Below are positions 16,509 to 24,782 of a stretch of DNA of 64,000 nucleotides, piece after piece (position 1 is the first letter of the stretch; each line of letters opens with the position of its first letter). Position numbers and translations under genes: made by a program. The notes beneath the pieces are model-generated. The model searched no databases. It was given only the letters and a program-made list of their open reading frames with translations, and was not told where the DNA came from. This DNA is from Labilibaculum manganireducens (GTDB lineage Bacteria; Bacteroidota; Bacteroidia; Bacteroidales; Marinifilaceae). The DNA lies in the NCBI RefSeq assembly GCF_002843385.1, contig NZ_MVDE01000017.1:1-64000 (forward strand), in the 5' to 3' direction.

Positions 16509-17402
16509 TTATTCCACCCAATTAATTCCTTTTTTTAGAAGAGAAAGTGTTAACTCTTCTTTGGAACCGCTTTCAATTGGGTACTGATAAGTCCATTTTA
16601 CTTCGGGTGGCATGCTGACCAGTATTGATTCAGTTCTTCCATTGGTATCCAGTCCAAATTTGGTTCCTTTATCAAGTACCAGGTTGAATTCTGCGTATCT
16701 CCCTCGTCGGTGCAATTGCCAGTCTTTTTCTTTCTCCGAATAGCTTTCCTCCTTATTCTTGCTCATTATTCGACAGTAAAGAGGTGCAAATAAATTGCCT
16801 ACATCCATTGTGAAATTAAAAATTTCCTCCTTGCTAAAACCATCTGTTCCATTTAAATGATCGAAGAATATTCCTCCAATACCGCGGGTTTCCTCCCGAA
16901 AGGGAAGAAAGAAATAATCATCAGCCCAAGTTTTGAATTTTGAATAATATTCCGGATGATGACGATCGCATACTTCTTTCAGTTCTTTGTGAAAATCTTT
17001 GGCTTGATCTACATTTATATAAATAGGAGTAAGATCGATTCCTCCACCGAACCAAAACGTACCATCCTCTAATTCGAAGTAACGAACATTCATATGAACG
17101 ATCGGTACGTGTGGATTTTCGGGATGCATTATTAGTGAGACTCCGGTTGCAAAGAAATTTGAATTGGAAAGATTTAATTTGTGTTTGATTTTTTCTGGTA
17201 ATTTGCCGTGAACTGCTGAGAATTGAACTCCACCTTTTTCTATAATGTTACCATTCACTATTACTCTACTTCTGCCGCCTCCACCTTCTTTGCGTTCCCA
17301 GGTATCTTCAATAAAATTTACTTTTCCATCGGTTGTTTCAATAGCTTTGCATATTCTGTCTTGTAGCAGGCGAAATTTTTCGGCGATTATTTCTTTATTC
17401 AT
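16509..17402 (-). CDS. hemF: Oxygen-dependent coproporphyrinogen III oxidase HemF
   Basis: HemF decarboxylates coproporphyrinogen III to protoporphyrinogen IX using O2. With start ATG 17402 the product is 297 aa, normal for the family; the frame reaches 17429. Signatures are WERKEGGGGRSRVIVNG, GVQFSAVHG, HMNVRYFELEDGTFWFGGGIDLTPIY, GIGGIFFDHLNG and RRGRYAEFNLVLDKGTKFGL. Use of the O2-dependent enzyme implies that the organism meets oxygen, notable beside a nitrogenase cluster. It follows a small membrane protein gene, probably in one transcript. Confidence 0.95.
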   Translation of the reverse strand: MNKEIIAEKFRLLQDRICKAIETTDGKVNFIEDTWERKEGGGGRSRVIVNGNIIEKGGVQFSAVHGKLPEKIKHKLNLSNSNFFATGVSLIMHPENPHVPIVHMNVRYFELEDGTFWFGGGIDLTPIYINVDQAKDFHKELKEVCDRHHPEYYSKFKTWADDYFFLPFREETRGIGGIFFDHLNGTDGFSKEEIFNFTMDVGNLFAPLYCRIMSKNKEESYSEKEKDWQLHRRGRYAEFNLVLDKGTKFGLDTNGRTESILVSMPPEVKWTYQYPIESGSKEELTLSLLKKGINWVE

Positions 17403-17439
17403 GTAAGTGTGATTGTGTTCTTGGTCCATATCGCTTTTT

Positions 17440-17751
17440 CTAGGATAGAGGTTGTTTTTTCTTTTTAGGGATAAAACGGCTCAGCATTTTCTTTTCAAAT
17501 TTCCAAAAGAATCGAAATTGACCCAATAAACTACCAACAATAATTAAAAACACTTGGTAGGTTGGAGTGATTATTAAAATGCTCATGAAAATTTTAATCA
17601 GCAGGTTTGTGTCAGAACCAATTGACAAGTAGGAAAAAACAGATTTTCGTACCATAACCGCGAGACTTCCGGTAACCGAAAAGGCAATAAAAATAAGTAT
17701 CAATTGGATGTTAGAGGTGATCTCCCAACGCTTTTTAAGTTTCTCAAACAT
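17440..17751 (-). CDS. Small membrane protein (DUF6787-like)
   Basis: A 103-residue protein with two predicted membrane segments (about 17-36, IQLILIFIAFSVTGSLAVMV, and about 50-76) and a basic C-terminal tail (PKKKKQPLS). Starts MFEKLKKRWEI. It resembles the small Bacteroidetes family DUF6787, of unknown function; this recognition is tentative. It lies 37 nt before the hemF start and is probably the first gene of that transcript. Confidence 0.6.
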   Translation of the reverse strand: MFEKLKKRWEITSNIQLILIFIAFSVTGSLAVMVRKSVFSYLSIGSDTNLLIKIFMSILIITPTYQVFLIIVGSLLGQFRFFWKFEKKMLSRFIPKKKKQPLS

Positions 17752-17783
17752 GAGGTTTTATTTAGAATTGTTTTGAATAAGAA

Positions 17784-17791
17784 CAAATATA
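17784..17791 (-). promoter_or_regulatory. Candidate -7 element of the hemF transcript
   Basis: On the minus strand this reads TATATTTG, matching TAnnTTTG, about 33 nt before the start codon of the small membrane protein. Confidence 0.45.
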
Positions 17792-17883
17792 ATATAAAAT
17801 ACCTTTATGTCTTAAATAGGATGCAAAAATTCTATTTGATTTTATTGATTGGTGTATCGAATATTTGATTGGAGAGCTGCAGG

Positions 17884-17915
17884 CATAAAAAAACCGCCTC
17901 AATTTGAGACGGTTT
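17884..17915 (-). terminator. Terminator of the POT transporter gene
   Basis: On the minus strand AAACCGTCTC pairs with GAGGCGGTTT (one mismatch) around AAATT and is followed by a T run. It lies 22 nt after the transporter stop codon. Confidence 0.8.
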
Positions 17916-17936
17916 CTAATATGTAATATTTTCGTG

Positions 17937-19580
17937 TTAGGAAACTTTTTCCAGTTTTTTCATGATAGAGAAAATAAAAGAAGCAGCAATAAAACACAGA
18001 ATAATGAAAATTGTCCATACTTGCCAGATCGCAACGCGTTCGTATAAATAGCTGCCAACGCCTAAGAACAAGTTTCCAACTGCAGTTGCTCCTAACCAAC
18101 ATCCTTGCATGATTCCCTGGTATTTTGGAGGAGAAACTTTTGATACAAAAGAAATTCCCATCGGACTCAAGAATAATTCAGCGATAGTTAAAGTAAAATA
18201 AGTACTAATTAACCAACCTGTACCAACACGAAGATGGTTTGGGTCTGCCTGCATAGCATTAAAAGGATCTAAACCTAAAGATCCAATTAACAGGATTAAG
18301 AAACCTACTGATGTAATAATCATACCAATACCAATTTTTCTTGGTGCTGAAGGTTCTATGCCTCTTTTGTTTAGCCAAGCAAATATTCCAACAATAATAG
18401 GAGTAAGTAATACAATCATAGTTGGATTAAAATGCTGGAATAACTCAGGAGAGAATGCATTTACCTCAGGGTTCTGAGTATAAAAATAATAGGTGGAAAA
18501 CACTGAAACAGCAAGAACTCCAGCTCCAATTAATTTGTTTTTTGCTGATGCTCCTTTGTTAAATATAGAGCTTAAAGCAAGTATTCCAATTACAATTGAA
18601 AGTAAAGACCAAATATTGAAAACTAAATAGGTTGCAGGTCCTACACTTGTAACTGTGTAGTCACGGGCAAAGAAACTCATGGTTAAACCATTTTGGTGAA
18701 AAGCCATCCAAAAGAAGATAACTACCCCAAATACAAGGAATAAAGCTGTAAGTCTTTGTTTTGTTTCTTCTTTAGACATTTCAACAACTTCGCCTTTTTC
18801 TTTATCGGCTTTTTGAACATCAGGAAGGAACTTCTTATAAATAGTATAGATTACAAGAGATAAAATCATTGTTAGTCCAGCTACACCAAATGCATAATTA
18901 AAACCGGAACCGTAAGCGGAAAGGTAATTTGTTGCAAAGTCTGATAAATCAGCAACATGAGCTCCGGACACTTTATCTGCAAGTGTTTGTAATTCAGATA
19001 TAACTCCAGTATCTGAAGGAGTGGCTTGAAATTTATGGATGATTGCAGGTAGGGCATCATCGCGTAAAAATCCTTTTGATTTTATAAACCAGTTAATGAT
19101 TCCGGCAGCGGCACTAGGTGCAAAAAGAGCACCAACATTGATACCCATATAGAATACGCTAAATGCTGAATCTCTCAAATGAGAATATTTGGGGTCATCG
19201 TAAAGTTGACCAACAACAGCTTGTAAATTTCCTTTGAATAAACCATTTCCGAATGCAATTACGAATAGAGCAAGAACAGTAAAAATAAGACCAAAGCCTG
19301 GAATAGCCATTAAAACATAGCCGGCCAGCATCGTAATAAGCCCGATGTAAATGATTCCTTTGTAGTTTTTAGTTCTATCAGCTAGAAAACCTCCAACAAG
19401 AGCTAAACCATAGATGGAGCCATAAAAAACACTGTAAATCATACCTGCTTTAGTTGCAGATAAACCATATTTTGCGGTAAGGTAATATACCAGAATTCCC
19501 ATCATGGTGTAGAAGCCAAAACGCTCCCCCAAGTTGGCGAAAAATGCAACGTATAGTCCTTTAGGATGTCCTTTAAACAT
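17937..19580 (-). CDS. POT-family proton-coupled oligopeptide transporter
   Basis: A 547-residue inner-membrane protein with about 12-14 hydrophobic segments, of the proton-dependent oligopeptide transporter family (MFS). The N-terminal FFANLGERFGFYTMMGILVYYL contains the ERFxxY proton-coupling motif, and GGFLADRTKNYKGI the MFS loop motif. It probably imports di- and tripeptides. The loop at about 170-215 is longer and more polar than usual. Single gene with its own terminator. Confidence 0.9.
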   Translation of the reverse strand: MFKGHPKGLYVAFFANLGERFGFYTMMGILVYYLTAKYGLSATKAGMIYSVFYGSIYGLALVGGFLADRTKNYKGIIYIGLITMLAGYVLMAIPGFGLIFTVLALFVIAFGNGLFKGNLQAVVGQLYDDPKYSHLRDSAFSVFYMGINVGALFAPSAAAGIINWFIKSKGFLRDDALPAIIHKFQATPSDTGVISELQTLADKVSGAHVADLSDFATNYLSAYGSGFNYAFGVAGLTMILSLVIYTIYKKFLPDVQKADKEKGEVVEMSKEETKQRLTALFLVFGVVIFFWMAFHQNGLTMSFFARDYTVTSVGPATYLVFNIWSLLSIVIGILALSSIFNKGASAKNKLIGAGVLAVSVFSTYYFYTQNPEVNAFSPELFQHFNPTMIVLLTPIIVGIFAWLNKRGIEPSAPRKIGIGMIITSVGFLILLIGSLGLDPFNAMQADPNHLRVGTGWLISTYFTLTIAELFLSPMGISFVSKVSPPKYQGIMQGCWLGATAVGNLFLGVGSYLYERVAIWQVWTIFIILCFIAASFIFSIMKKLEKVS

Positions 19581-19889
19581 AAATGTTAGTTTTTAATTAA
19601 AAGTAAAGTTTTAGTTTTAAGATTGACAAATATATAGAAAAAAACAGAAGACAGTGACGATTTGTTATCAGAATGAATCTATTTAAAACGTTTTCGTAAG
19701 CATATTCAATTATTGAAAGTTTAGTATCTTTGGTAAAGGCATTCAATACATGAGGAATTTAAACAAAAAAAGATATTGCGATAGCAAGCCTAAATTAGAT
19801 ACTGAACTATTTAGGTATTATCAGATTGTGATGTTTTGTTTATTAACTTTTGTATAACCTATCATTTAACGATTCAAAACCCAATAACA
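19581..19889. other. Intergenic region between divergent POT transporter and nnr
   Basis: AT-rich. The only recognisable element is TATCTTTG at 19725-19732 on the plus strand, a TAnnTTTG-type -7 box that could serve nnr with a leader of about 150 nt. No gene seen. Confidence 0.4.
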
Positions 19890-21401
19890 ATGAAAATATT
19901 TACTGCCAGACAGATTGCTGAGATTGATGCCTACACCATAGCGCATGAACCAATATCTTCCATCGATTTAATGGAACGAGCCGCGGGTCAAATTTTTAAA
20001 TGGATTACTTCACATTTTCCTGCTCCTCAAAGTTGCAGGATTTTTGCTGGTCCGGGAAATAATGGAGGTGATGGATTGGCCTTGGCACGCATGTTGGCCG
20101 ATAAAAATTATGCTGTTGAAGTATTTGTGCTTCGGATAAATGATAAGATATCGGCTGAAGCTGAGGTGAATCTGGAGCGAATAAGAAATTTGAATACATT
20201 GGATTTGTATGAAATGACTTCGATTGAATCGATGCCATGGCTTTTTAAGGATGATATAGTTGTTGATGCAATTTTTGGCTCGGGTTTATCAAGACCTCTG
20301 GAAGAATTGGCGTTGGATGTTGTGAAAGCAATAAATAACAGTGATGCAAAAGTTATTGCCATTGATATTCCATCGGGTTTGATGGGAGAGGATAATTCTA
20401 AAAATAATTTGAGAGGAATTGTCCGGGCAGATTATACATTAAGTTTTCAATTTCCCAAATTGGCATTTCTTTTTCCCGAAAATGCTGAATATGTTGGTGA
20501 ATGGGAAGTTTTGCCAATTGGGTTGCATCCTGAAATAATTCAAACAGAACCCACTGCTTACAAGTTATTAAGTAGAGAGTTTGTGAAGTCTTTATTGATG
20601 CCCAGGAAAAAATTTGATCATAAGGGAACCTACGGTCATGGCTTGCTTATAAGCGGCAGTTATGGGAAGATGGGTGCAGCAATACTGGCTTCCCGTGCAA
20701 GTTTGCGTTCGGGAATTGGTTTGTTAACTACCCATATTCCGCGTTTGGGATATCAAATTATGCAAACAGCAGTCCCCGAAGCTATGGTTAGTATCGATCG
20801 TTCGGATATTATTTTTACAGAATATCCCGATTTAAGCCAATTTAAGGCGGTTGCTATTGGTCCCGGAATAGATAAAAAGCAAAATTCTTTTAAGGCAATG
20901 ATTGATCTTTTAAAGGAAGTAAAAGTTCCGATGGTAATAGATGCCGATGCAATTAATATCATAGGAGAGCATCCTGAACTAAAAGAAGAATTGCCGCTTG
21001 GAAGTATTTTTACTCCACATGTTAAGGAGTTTGAACGTTTGGTTGGGAAAAGCGGTGATAGTTATACCCGCAATTGTATGCAGCGGGAGTTTGCAAAAAA
21101 ACATGGACTAAGTCTGATGTTAAAAGGAGCATATACAGCTATTTGCTGCCCGGAAGGAACTTGTTATTTTAATCCTACAGGTAATCCGGGAATGGCAACA
21201 GCAGGTAGTGGTGATGTGTTAACTGGAATAATATTATCTTTGTTATCGCAGGGCTATTCATCACATATCGCGGCAATAATTGGAGCGTATCTGCATGGTT
21301 TGGCGGGCGATTTAGCTTCTGTAGATGTTGGTGTAGAGGCTCTTACTGCCAGCGATATAATTGACTATTTACCAAAAGCATGGTTGCATTTAAAAAAATA
21401 G
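19890..21401 (+). CDS. nnr: Bifunctional NAD(P)H-hydrate repair enzyme (epimerase + ADP-dependent dehydratase)
   Basis: A fusion of the YjeF N-terminal epimerase and the ribokinase-like (S)-NAD(P)H-hydrate dehydratase. It repairs damaged NAD(P)HX. Start at ATG 19890 (MKIFTARQIAEID, 504 aa); the extra 18 residues upstream lack family character. Epimerase signatures are MERAAGQIFKWI and AGPGNNGGDGLALAR, with DAIFGSGLSRPLEE and IDIPSGLMGED. Dehydratase signatures are KFDHKGTYGHGLLISGSYGKMGAAILA, TPHVKEFERL and NPTGNPGMATAGSGDVLTGII. Confidence 0.95.
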   Translation: MKIFTARQIAEIDAYTIAHEPISSIDLMERAAGQIFKWITSHFPAPQSCRIFAGPGNNGGDGLALARMLADKNYAVEVFVLRINDKISAEAEVNLERIRNLNTLDLYEMTSIESMPWLFKDDIVVDAIFGSGLSRPLEELALDVVKAINNSDAKVIAIDIPSGLMGEDNSKNNLRGIVRADYTLSFQFPKLAFLFPENAEYVGEWEVLPIGLHPEIIQTEPTAYKLLSREFVKSLLMPRKKFDHKGTYGHGLLISGSYGKMGAAILASRASLRSGIGLLTTHIPRLGYQIMQTAVPEAMVSIDRSDIIFTEYPDLSQFKAVAIGPGIDKKQNSFKAMIDLLKEVKVPMVIDADAINIIGEHPELKEELPLGSIFTPHVKEFERLVGKSGDSYTRNCMQREFAKKHGLSLMLKGAYTAICCPEGTCYFNPTGNPGMATAGSGDVLTGIILSLLSQGYSSHIAAIIGAYLHGLAGDLASVDVGVEALTASDIIDYLPKAWLHLKK

Positions 21402-21477
21402 TAAGCTTTGTATATTAGTTAGGTAATAATTACCGTTAGTTTTAGTAGCCGATTTTAAATAAAAAATTCAGATTATA

Positions 21478-22620
21478 ATGAACCGAATGATTCTAAGAAC
21501 TTTATTGGTATTACTTGTTGTAATTTCTTGTCAGTGGTATGCTGGTGCTCAAAAGAGAAAAACGCTGGATACTCCTAATACAGTAGTGTATGCATTACCT
21601 CAAACCGTTTTAAAACTTAATGTGACTGCAGAAAAAACGATTTTGAAAAGAGGTCCTTTCGCCGAATATGCAAAGAAATATCTGAATATTTCGGATGTTG
21701 TTTCTGCCGATGGAGTGGAGTGGGAACTAAAATCAATTGATGTTTCCTCTTATGGTGAGGTAGATCCTGAAGAATATCATAAAATTACCACTTCCGTGGA
21801 TTATGAGCCTAGTTTAATTTCTTTGACTCCTACCGGATTAATCAGAGGTTTTAATTTGGAGAAGAAAATGATATTGAAAGAAGAAAAAGAATCGGTTTTC
21901 ATTACTGATGATAAGATTGATATAGAATACGGGAAATTTTCAATCGATCCAATAATAAAATATAAAGAGGATACCATTTTTAAAGTGGTGGAAACGGATA
22001 CTGCTTTTGTAAAAGTTCCGGTTCTGGAAAAGCAGGCTTTGGTAAAATCTTTGGAGGAGAAAGCGGAAGAAGCGGCCCATCAGATATTTAAGTTAAGAAA
22101 AAGAAGATTTAAAATATTAACTGCAAATTATGAGGTATTGCCTCCGGATGGAAAGGCTTATGAGATCATTATTAAAGAATTGGAAAAATTAGAAAATGAT
22201 TACTTATCTCTGTTTGTTGGCAAGAGAGTTGGATTTCAAGAGAATTTTCAGTTTTTATACACTCCTAAAAATGGAGAAAATGGCGGCGTAATTTTTCGAA
22301 TGTCTCCGCAAGCTGGCCCGGTTGGAGTGAATGATTTGGGAGGAAAACCAATTCGTGTTGATTTTAAAAATTTAGAGATAACAAGAGAGTTGGCAATTAT
22401 TCCAACAGTTGGAATTGTTCCTCAGAAGCAAATATTTTACAGAATTCCGGGAATGGCTGATGTATCTATTTCTAATGGGAAAGAAATATTATTTCAGAAT
22501 AGAATGCCGATTGCACAGTTTGGAAAAATTGCGAATATGCCTGCTGAAGTATTGCTGAATGAAAATTACAGTATCGAATTTTTTCCTGATTTAGGATCAA
22601 TCAAAAATGTAAGTAAATAA
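21478..22620 (+). CDS. DUF4831 family secreted protein
   Basis: A 380-residue protein with an N-terminal signal peptide (MILRTLLVLLVVISCQW.., cleavage probably after AGA near residue 24). It then has the DUF4831 signature TVVYALPQTVLKLNVTAEKT and GPFAEYAKKYLNISDV. Function is unknown; the family is confined to Bacteroidetes. A Lys/Glu-rich stretch at about 185-215 looks helical. It ends in a bidirectional terminator shared with purA. Confidence 0.85.
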   Translation: MNRMILRTLLVLLVVISCQWYAGAQKRKTLDTPNTVVYALPQTVLKLNVTAEKTILKRGPFAEYAKKYLNISDVVSADGVEWELKSIDVSSYGEVDPEEYHKITTSVDYEPSLISLTPTGLIRGFNLEKKMILKEEKESVFITDDKIDIEYGKFSIDPIIKYKEDTIFKVVETDTAFVKVPVLEKQALVKSLEEKAEEAAHQIFKLRKRRFKILTANYEVLPPDGKAYEIIIKELEKLENDYLSLFVGKRVGFQENFQFLYTPKNGENGGVIFRMSPQAGPVGVNDLGGKPIRVDFKNLEITRELAIIPTVGIVPQKQIFYRIPGMADVSISNGKEILFQNRMPIAQFGKIANMPAEVLLNENYSIEFFPDLGSIKNVSK

Positions 22621-22636
22621 TGTTTTTACAGAATTT

Positions 22637-22673
22637 AAAAAAAACCTGTTTGATTTTCAAACAGGTTTTTTTT
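22637..22673. terminator. Bidirectional terminator between DUF4831 gene and purA
   Basis: AACCTGTTTG (22643-22652) pairs exactly with CAAACAGGTT (22658-22667) around a 5-nt loop, with an A run before and a T run after. It serves both convergent genes. Confidence 0.9.
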
Positions 22674-22707
22674 GTGAGTCTTAACAGACTTTTATTATAT
22701 CGCCTGA

Positions 22708-23979
22708 TTAATCAAGCATTCTTTCAATAGTTTGAGCTCTGTTTGGACCAACAGAAACAATTTTAACAGGTACTCCGGTTTCTTCCTCAATAAAATCAAT
22801 ATAAGCATTGAATTCTTCAGGGAATTCATTTTCATGAGTAACGGTAGTCATATCAGTTTTCCAACCTTTAAACTCTGTGTAAACAGGTTTGATATCGTCA
22901 GTCATTTCATAAGGAACATGCTCAACTTCTTCACCATTTACAAGGTAAGATGTACAAATTTTAATCGTATCAAAATCGTCCATTACATCCGATTTCATCA
23001 TGGTTAATTCAGTAACGCCGTTAATCATGATCGAATATTTAAGAGCAACCAAATCCAACCAACCGCATCTTCTGGCACGACCGGTTGTCGATCCGAATTC
23101 ATTTCCTTTAGCTCTTAGTAAATCTCCATCAGCATCAAAAAGTTCAGTTGGGAATGGTCCCATACCAACTCTTGTGCAATAAGCTTTAAAAATACCAATA
23201 ACTCTGCCGATTCTATTCGGTGCAATACCTAAACCAGTACAAGCTCCTGCACAAACAGTGTTCGATGAAGTTACAAATGGATAAGATCCAAAGTCAACAT
23301 CCAGCATAGTTCCCTGTGCACCTTCAGCAAGAATTGATTTACCATCTTTAAGGGCATCATTAAGAAATTGTTCACTGTCGATTAACTGAAATTCAGCTAA
23401 AACTTTAATGCCTTCAAACCATTCGGTTTCGTATTCAGAAATGTCGTAATCAAACTCATAAAGTTTGTCAAGCATTAAACGGTGCTTGTCAACTAACGAG
23501 TCGTATTTTTCTTTGAAGTTTAATTTGATATCTCCTACACGCAAACCGTTTCTTCCGGTTTTGTCCATATAGGTTGGCCCAATTCCTTTAAGGGTTGATC
23601 CAATTTTTGATTTTCCTTTAGCCGCTTCAGATGCCGCATCAAGAATTCTGTGAGAAGGTAAAATTAAATGAGCCTTCTTCGAAATAAATAAGGTTTTGGA
23701 TAGATTGATTCCAAGTTTTTTTATTCCTTCAATTTCTTTCTTGAAAATGACCGGGTCGATAACAACACCATTTCCAATAACGTTAATCTTATCATCGCGG
23801 AAGATACCGGAAGGAATTGTATGCAGAACGTGCTTTATTTCATTAAATTCCAAAGTGTGTCCTGCGTTGGGGCCACCCTGAAAACGGGTGATAAAATTGT
23901 ACTTTGGGGTTAGTACATCCACAACTTTTCCTTTACCTTCATCTCCCCATTGGAGGCCTAAAAGTACATCAACTTTCAT
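22708..23979 (-). CDS. purA: Adenylosuccinate synthetase PurA
   Basis: GTP-dependent ligase (423 aa) that joins IMP and aspartate in AMP synthesis. It starts MKVDVLLGLQWGDEGKGKVVD, the GTP-binding signature, followed by FQGGPNAGHTLEF, the IMP-site GIGPTYMDKTGRNGLR and EGAQGTMLDVDFGSYPFVTSS. The C-terminal GPNRAQTIERM is complete. Likely single gene, with a structured leader and a bidirectional terminator. Confidence 0.97.
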   Translation of the reverse strand: MKVDVLLGLQWGDEGKGKVVDVLTPKYNFITRFQGGPNAGHTLEFNEIKHVLHTIPSGIFRDDKINVIGNGVVIDPVIFKKEIEGIKKLGINLSKTLFISKKAHLILPSHRILDAASEAAKGKSKIGSTLKGIGPTYMDKTGRNGLRVGDIKLNFKEKYDSLVDKHRLMLDKLYEFDYDISEYETEWFEGIKVLAEFQLIDSEQFLNDALKDGKSILAEGAQGTMLDVDFGSYPFVTSSNTVCAGACTGLGIAPNRIGRVIGIFKAYCTRVGMGPFPTELFDADGDLLRAKGNEFGSTTGRARRCGWLDLVALKYSIMINGVTELTMMKSDVMDDFDTIKICTSYLVNGEEVEHVPYEMTDDIKPVYTEFKGWKTDMTTVTHENEFPEEFNAYIDFIEEETGVPVKIVSVGPNRAQTIERMLD

Positions 23980-24062
23980 CTGTCTAATAATTTGATAGTA
24001 AATCTTAACAAGTAATTATCCAAACCAATTATGATTGGATTTATAAAATTGGTTCGGCTACG

Positions 24063-24108
24063 CTGTTAAATCTTGAAGAATGCTTGCAAGTTTTAACAGT
24101 CAAAGGTA
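24063..24108 (-). promoter_or_regulatory. purA promoter element and leader hairpin
   Basis: Minus-strand TACCTTTG (24108-24101) fits the TAnnTTTG -7 box. Immediately downstream CTGTTAAA-T-CTTG (24063-24075) pairs with CAAG-T-TTTAACAG (24087-24099), 12 pairs with one T-T mismatch. The structure would form at the very 5' end of the purA message, or act as an operator. Confidence 0.45.
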
Positions 24109-24169
24109 ATAAATATTTTTATTTAGGGCAGTTGAAAACAGGTCTTGTTGATAAGTCATTTTTGGGCAT

Positions 24170-24196
24170 AAAAAAACCTCTTATTTAAAGAGGTTT
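24170..24196 (-). terminator. Terminator of the Fur-family gene
   Basis: AAACCTCTT (24174-24182) pairs with AAGAGGTTT (24188-24196). The minus strand continues into seven T. It lies 27 nt after the stop codon of the Fur-family gene. Confidence 0.85.
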
Positions 24197-24222
24197 TTGA
24201 AAGATATTGATTGTTGATAAAC

Positions 24223-24681
24223 TTAGTTGTTTTCTAATTTTCGACATTCCTGGCAAATTCCGTAGATATATAAGGAATGATGAGAAACTTTGAAGTCCAT
24301 ATCATCAGAAACATTTTTACGAACATCTTCTAAACGGGTGTCGCAAAATTCAAGAACTTTTCCACAACGGGTACAAATCAAATGATCGTGTTTGTTGCTG
24401 TCATATGCTTTTTCGAACTGAGCGATATTTTTACCAAATTGGTGCTTAACTACCAATTTACAATCTAAAAGAAGATCTATAGTATTGTAAAGTGTTGCTC
24501 TACTGACACGATAGTTTTTATTTTTCATAAAGATATAAAGAGATTCAATATCGAAGTGACCTTCCCGGGAATATATCTCATCTAGTATTGCGTATCTTTC
24601 CGGAGTCTTTCGATGTCCCTTTTTCTGAAGATATTCTGTAAACATCTTCTTAACAATTTCTTTAGTGTCTTCGTTGCTCAT
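24223..24681 (-). CDS. Fur-family transcriptional regulator
   Basis: A 152-residue metal-dependent winged-helix regulator. The N-terminal DNA-binding domain reads [31 protein letters not shown] and [20 protein letters not shown]. The dimerisation domain has [16 protein letters not shown] and [10 protein letters not shown], two CxxC pairs that bind structural zinc in Fur/PerR proteins. Fur, PerR and Zur cannot be separated from sequence alone. Monocistronic. Confidence 0.9.
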   Translation of the reverse strand: MSNEDTKEIVKKMFTEYLQKKGHRKTPERYAILDEIYSREGHFDIESLYIFMKNKNYRVSRATLYNTIDLLLDCKLVVKHQFGKNIAQFEKAYDSNKHDHLICTRCGKVLEFCDTRLEDVRKNVSDDMDFKVSHHSLYIYGICQECRKLENN

Positions 24682-24782
24682 ATCAAAAAATAACCTAGGT
24701 GTTATCTAATCTAATTTAAAATAATGGGTCTAAAATAGTGATTTTTTTTAGAACTGAAAGCTTATTTAGAATAAATTTTAAT

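Noticed and set aside
22061-22140. Lys/Glu-rich stretch of the DUF4831 protein as a separate domain
   Set aside because: Low-complexity helical sequence only; no domain recognised.
24682-24782. Fur-box-like inverted repeat around AACCTAGGT upstream of the Fur-family gene
   Set aside because: The 8-bp ACCTAGGT core is palindromic, but the flanks do not match Fur or PerR consensus.
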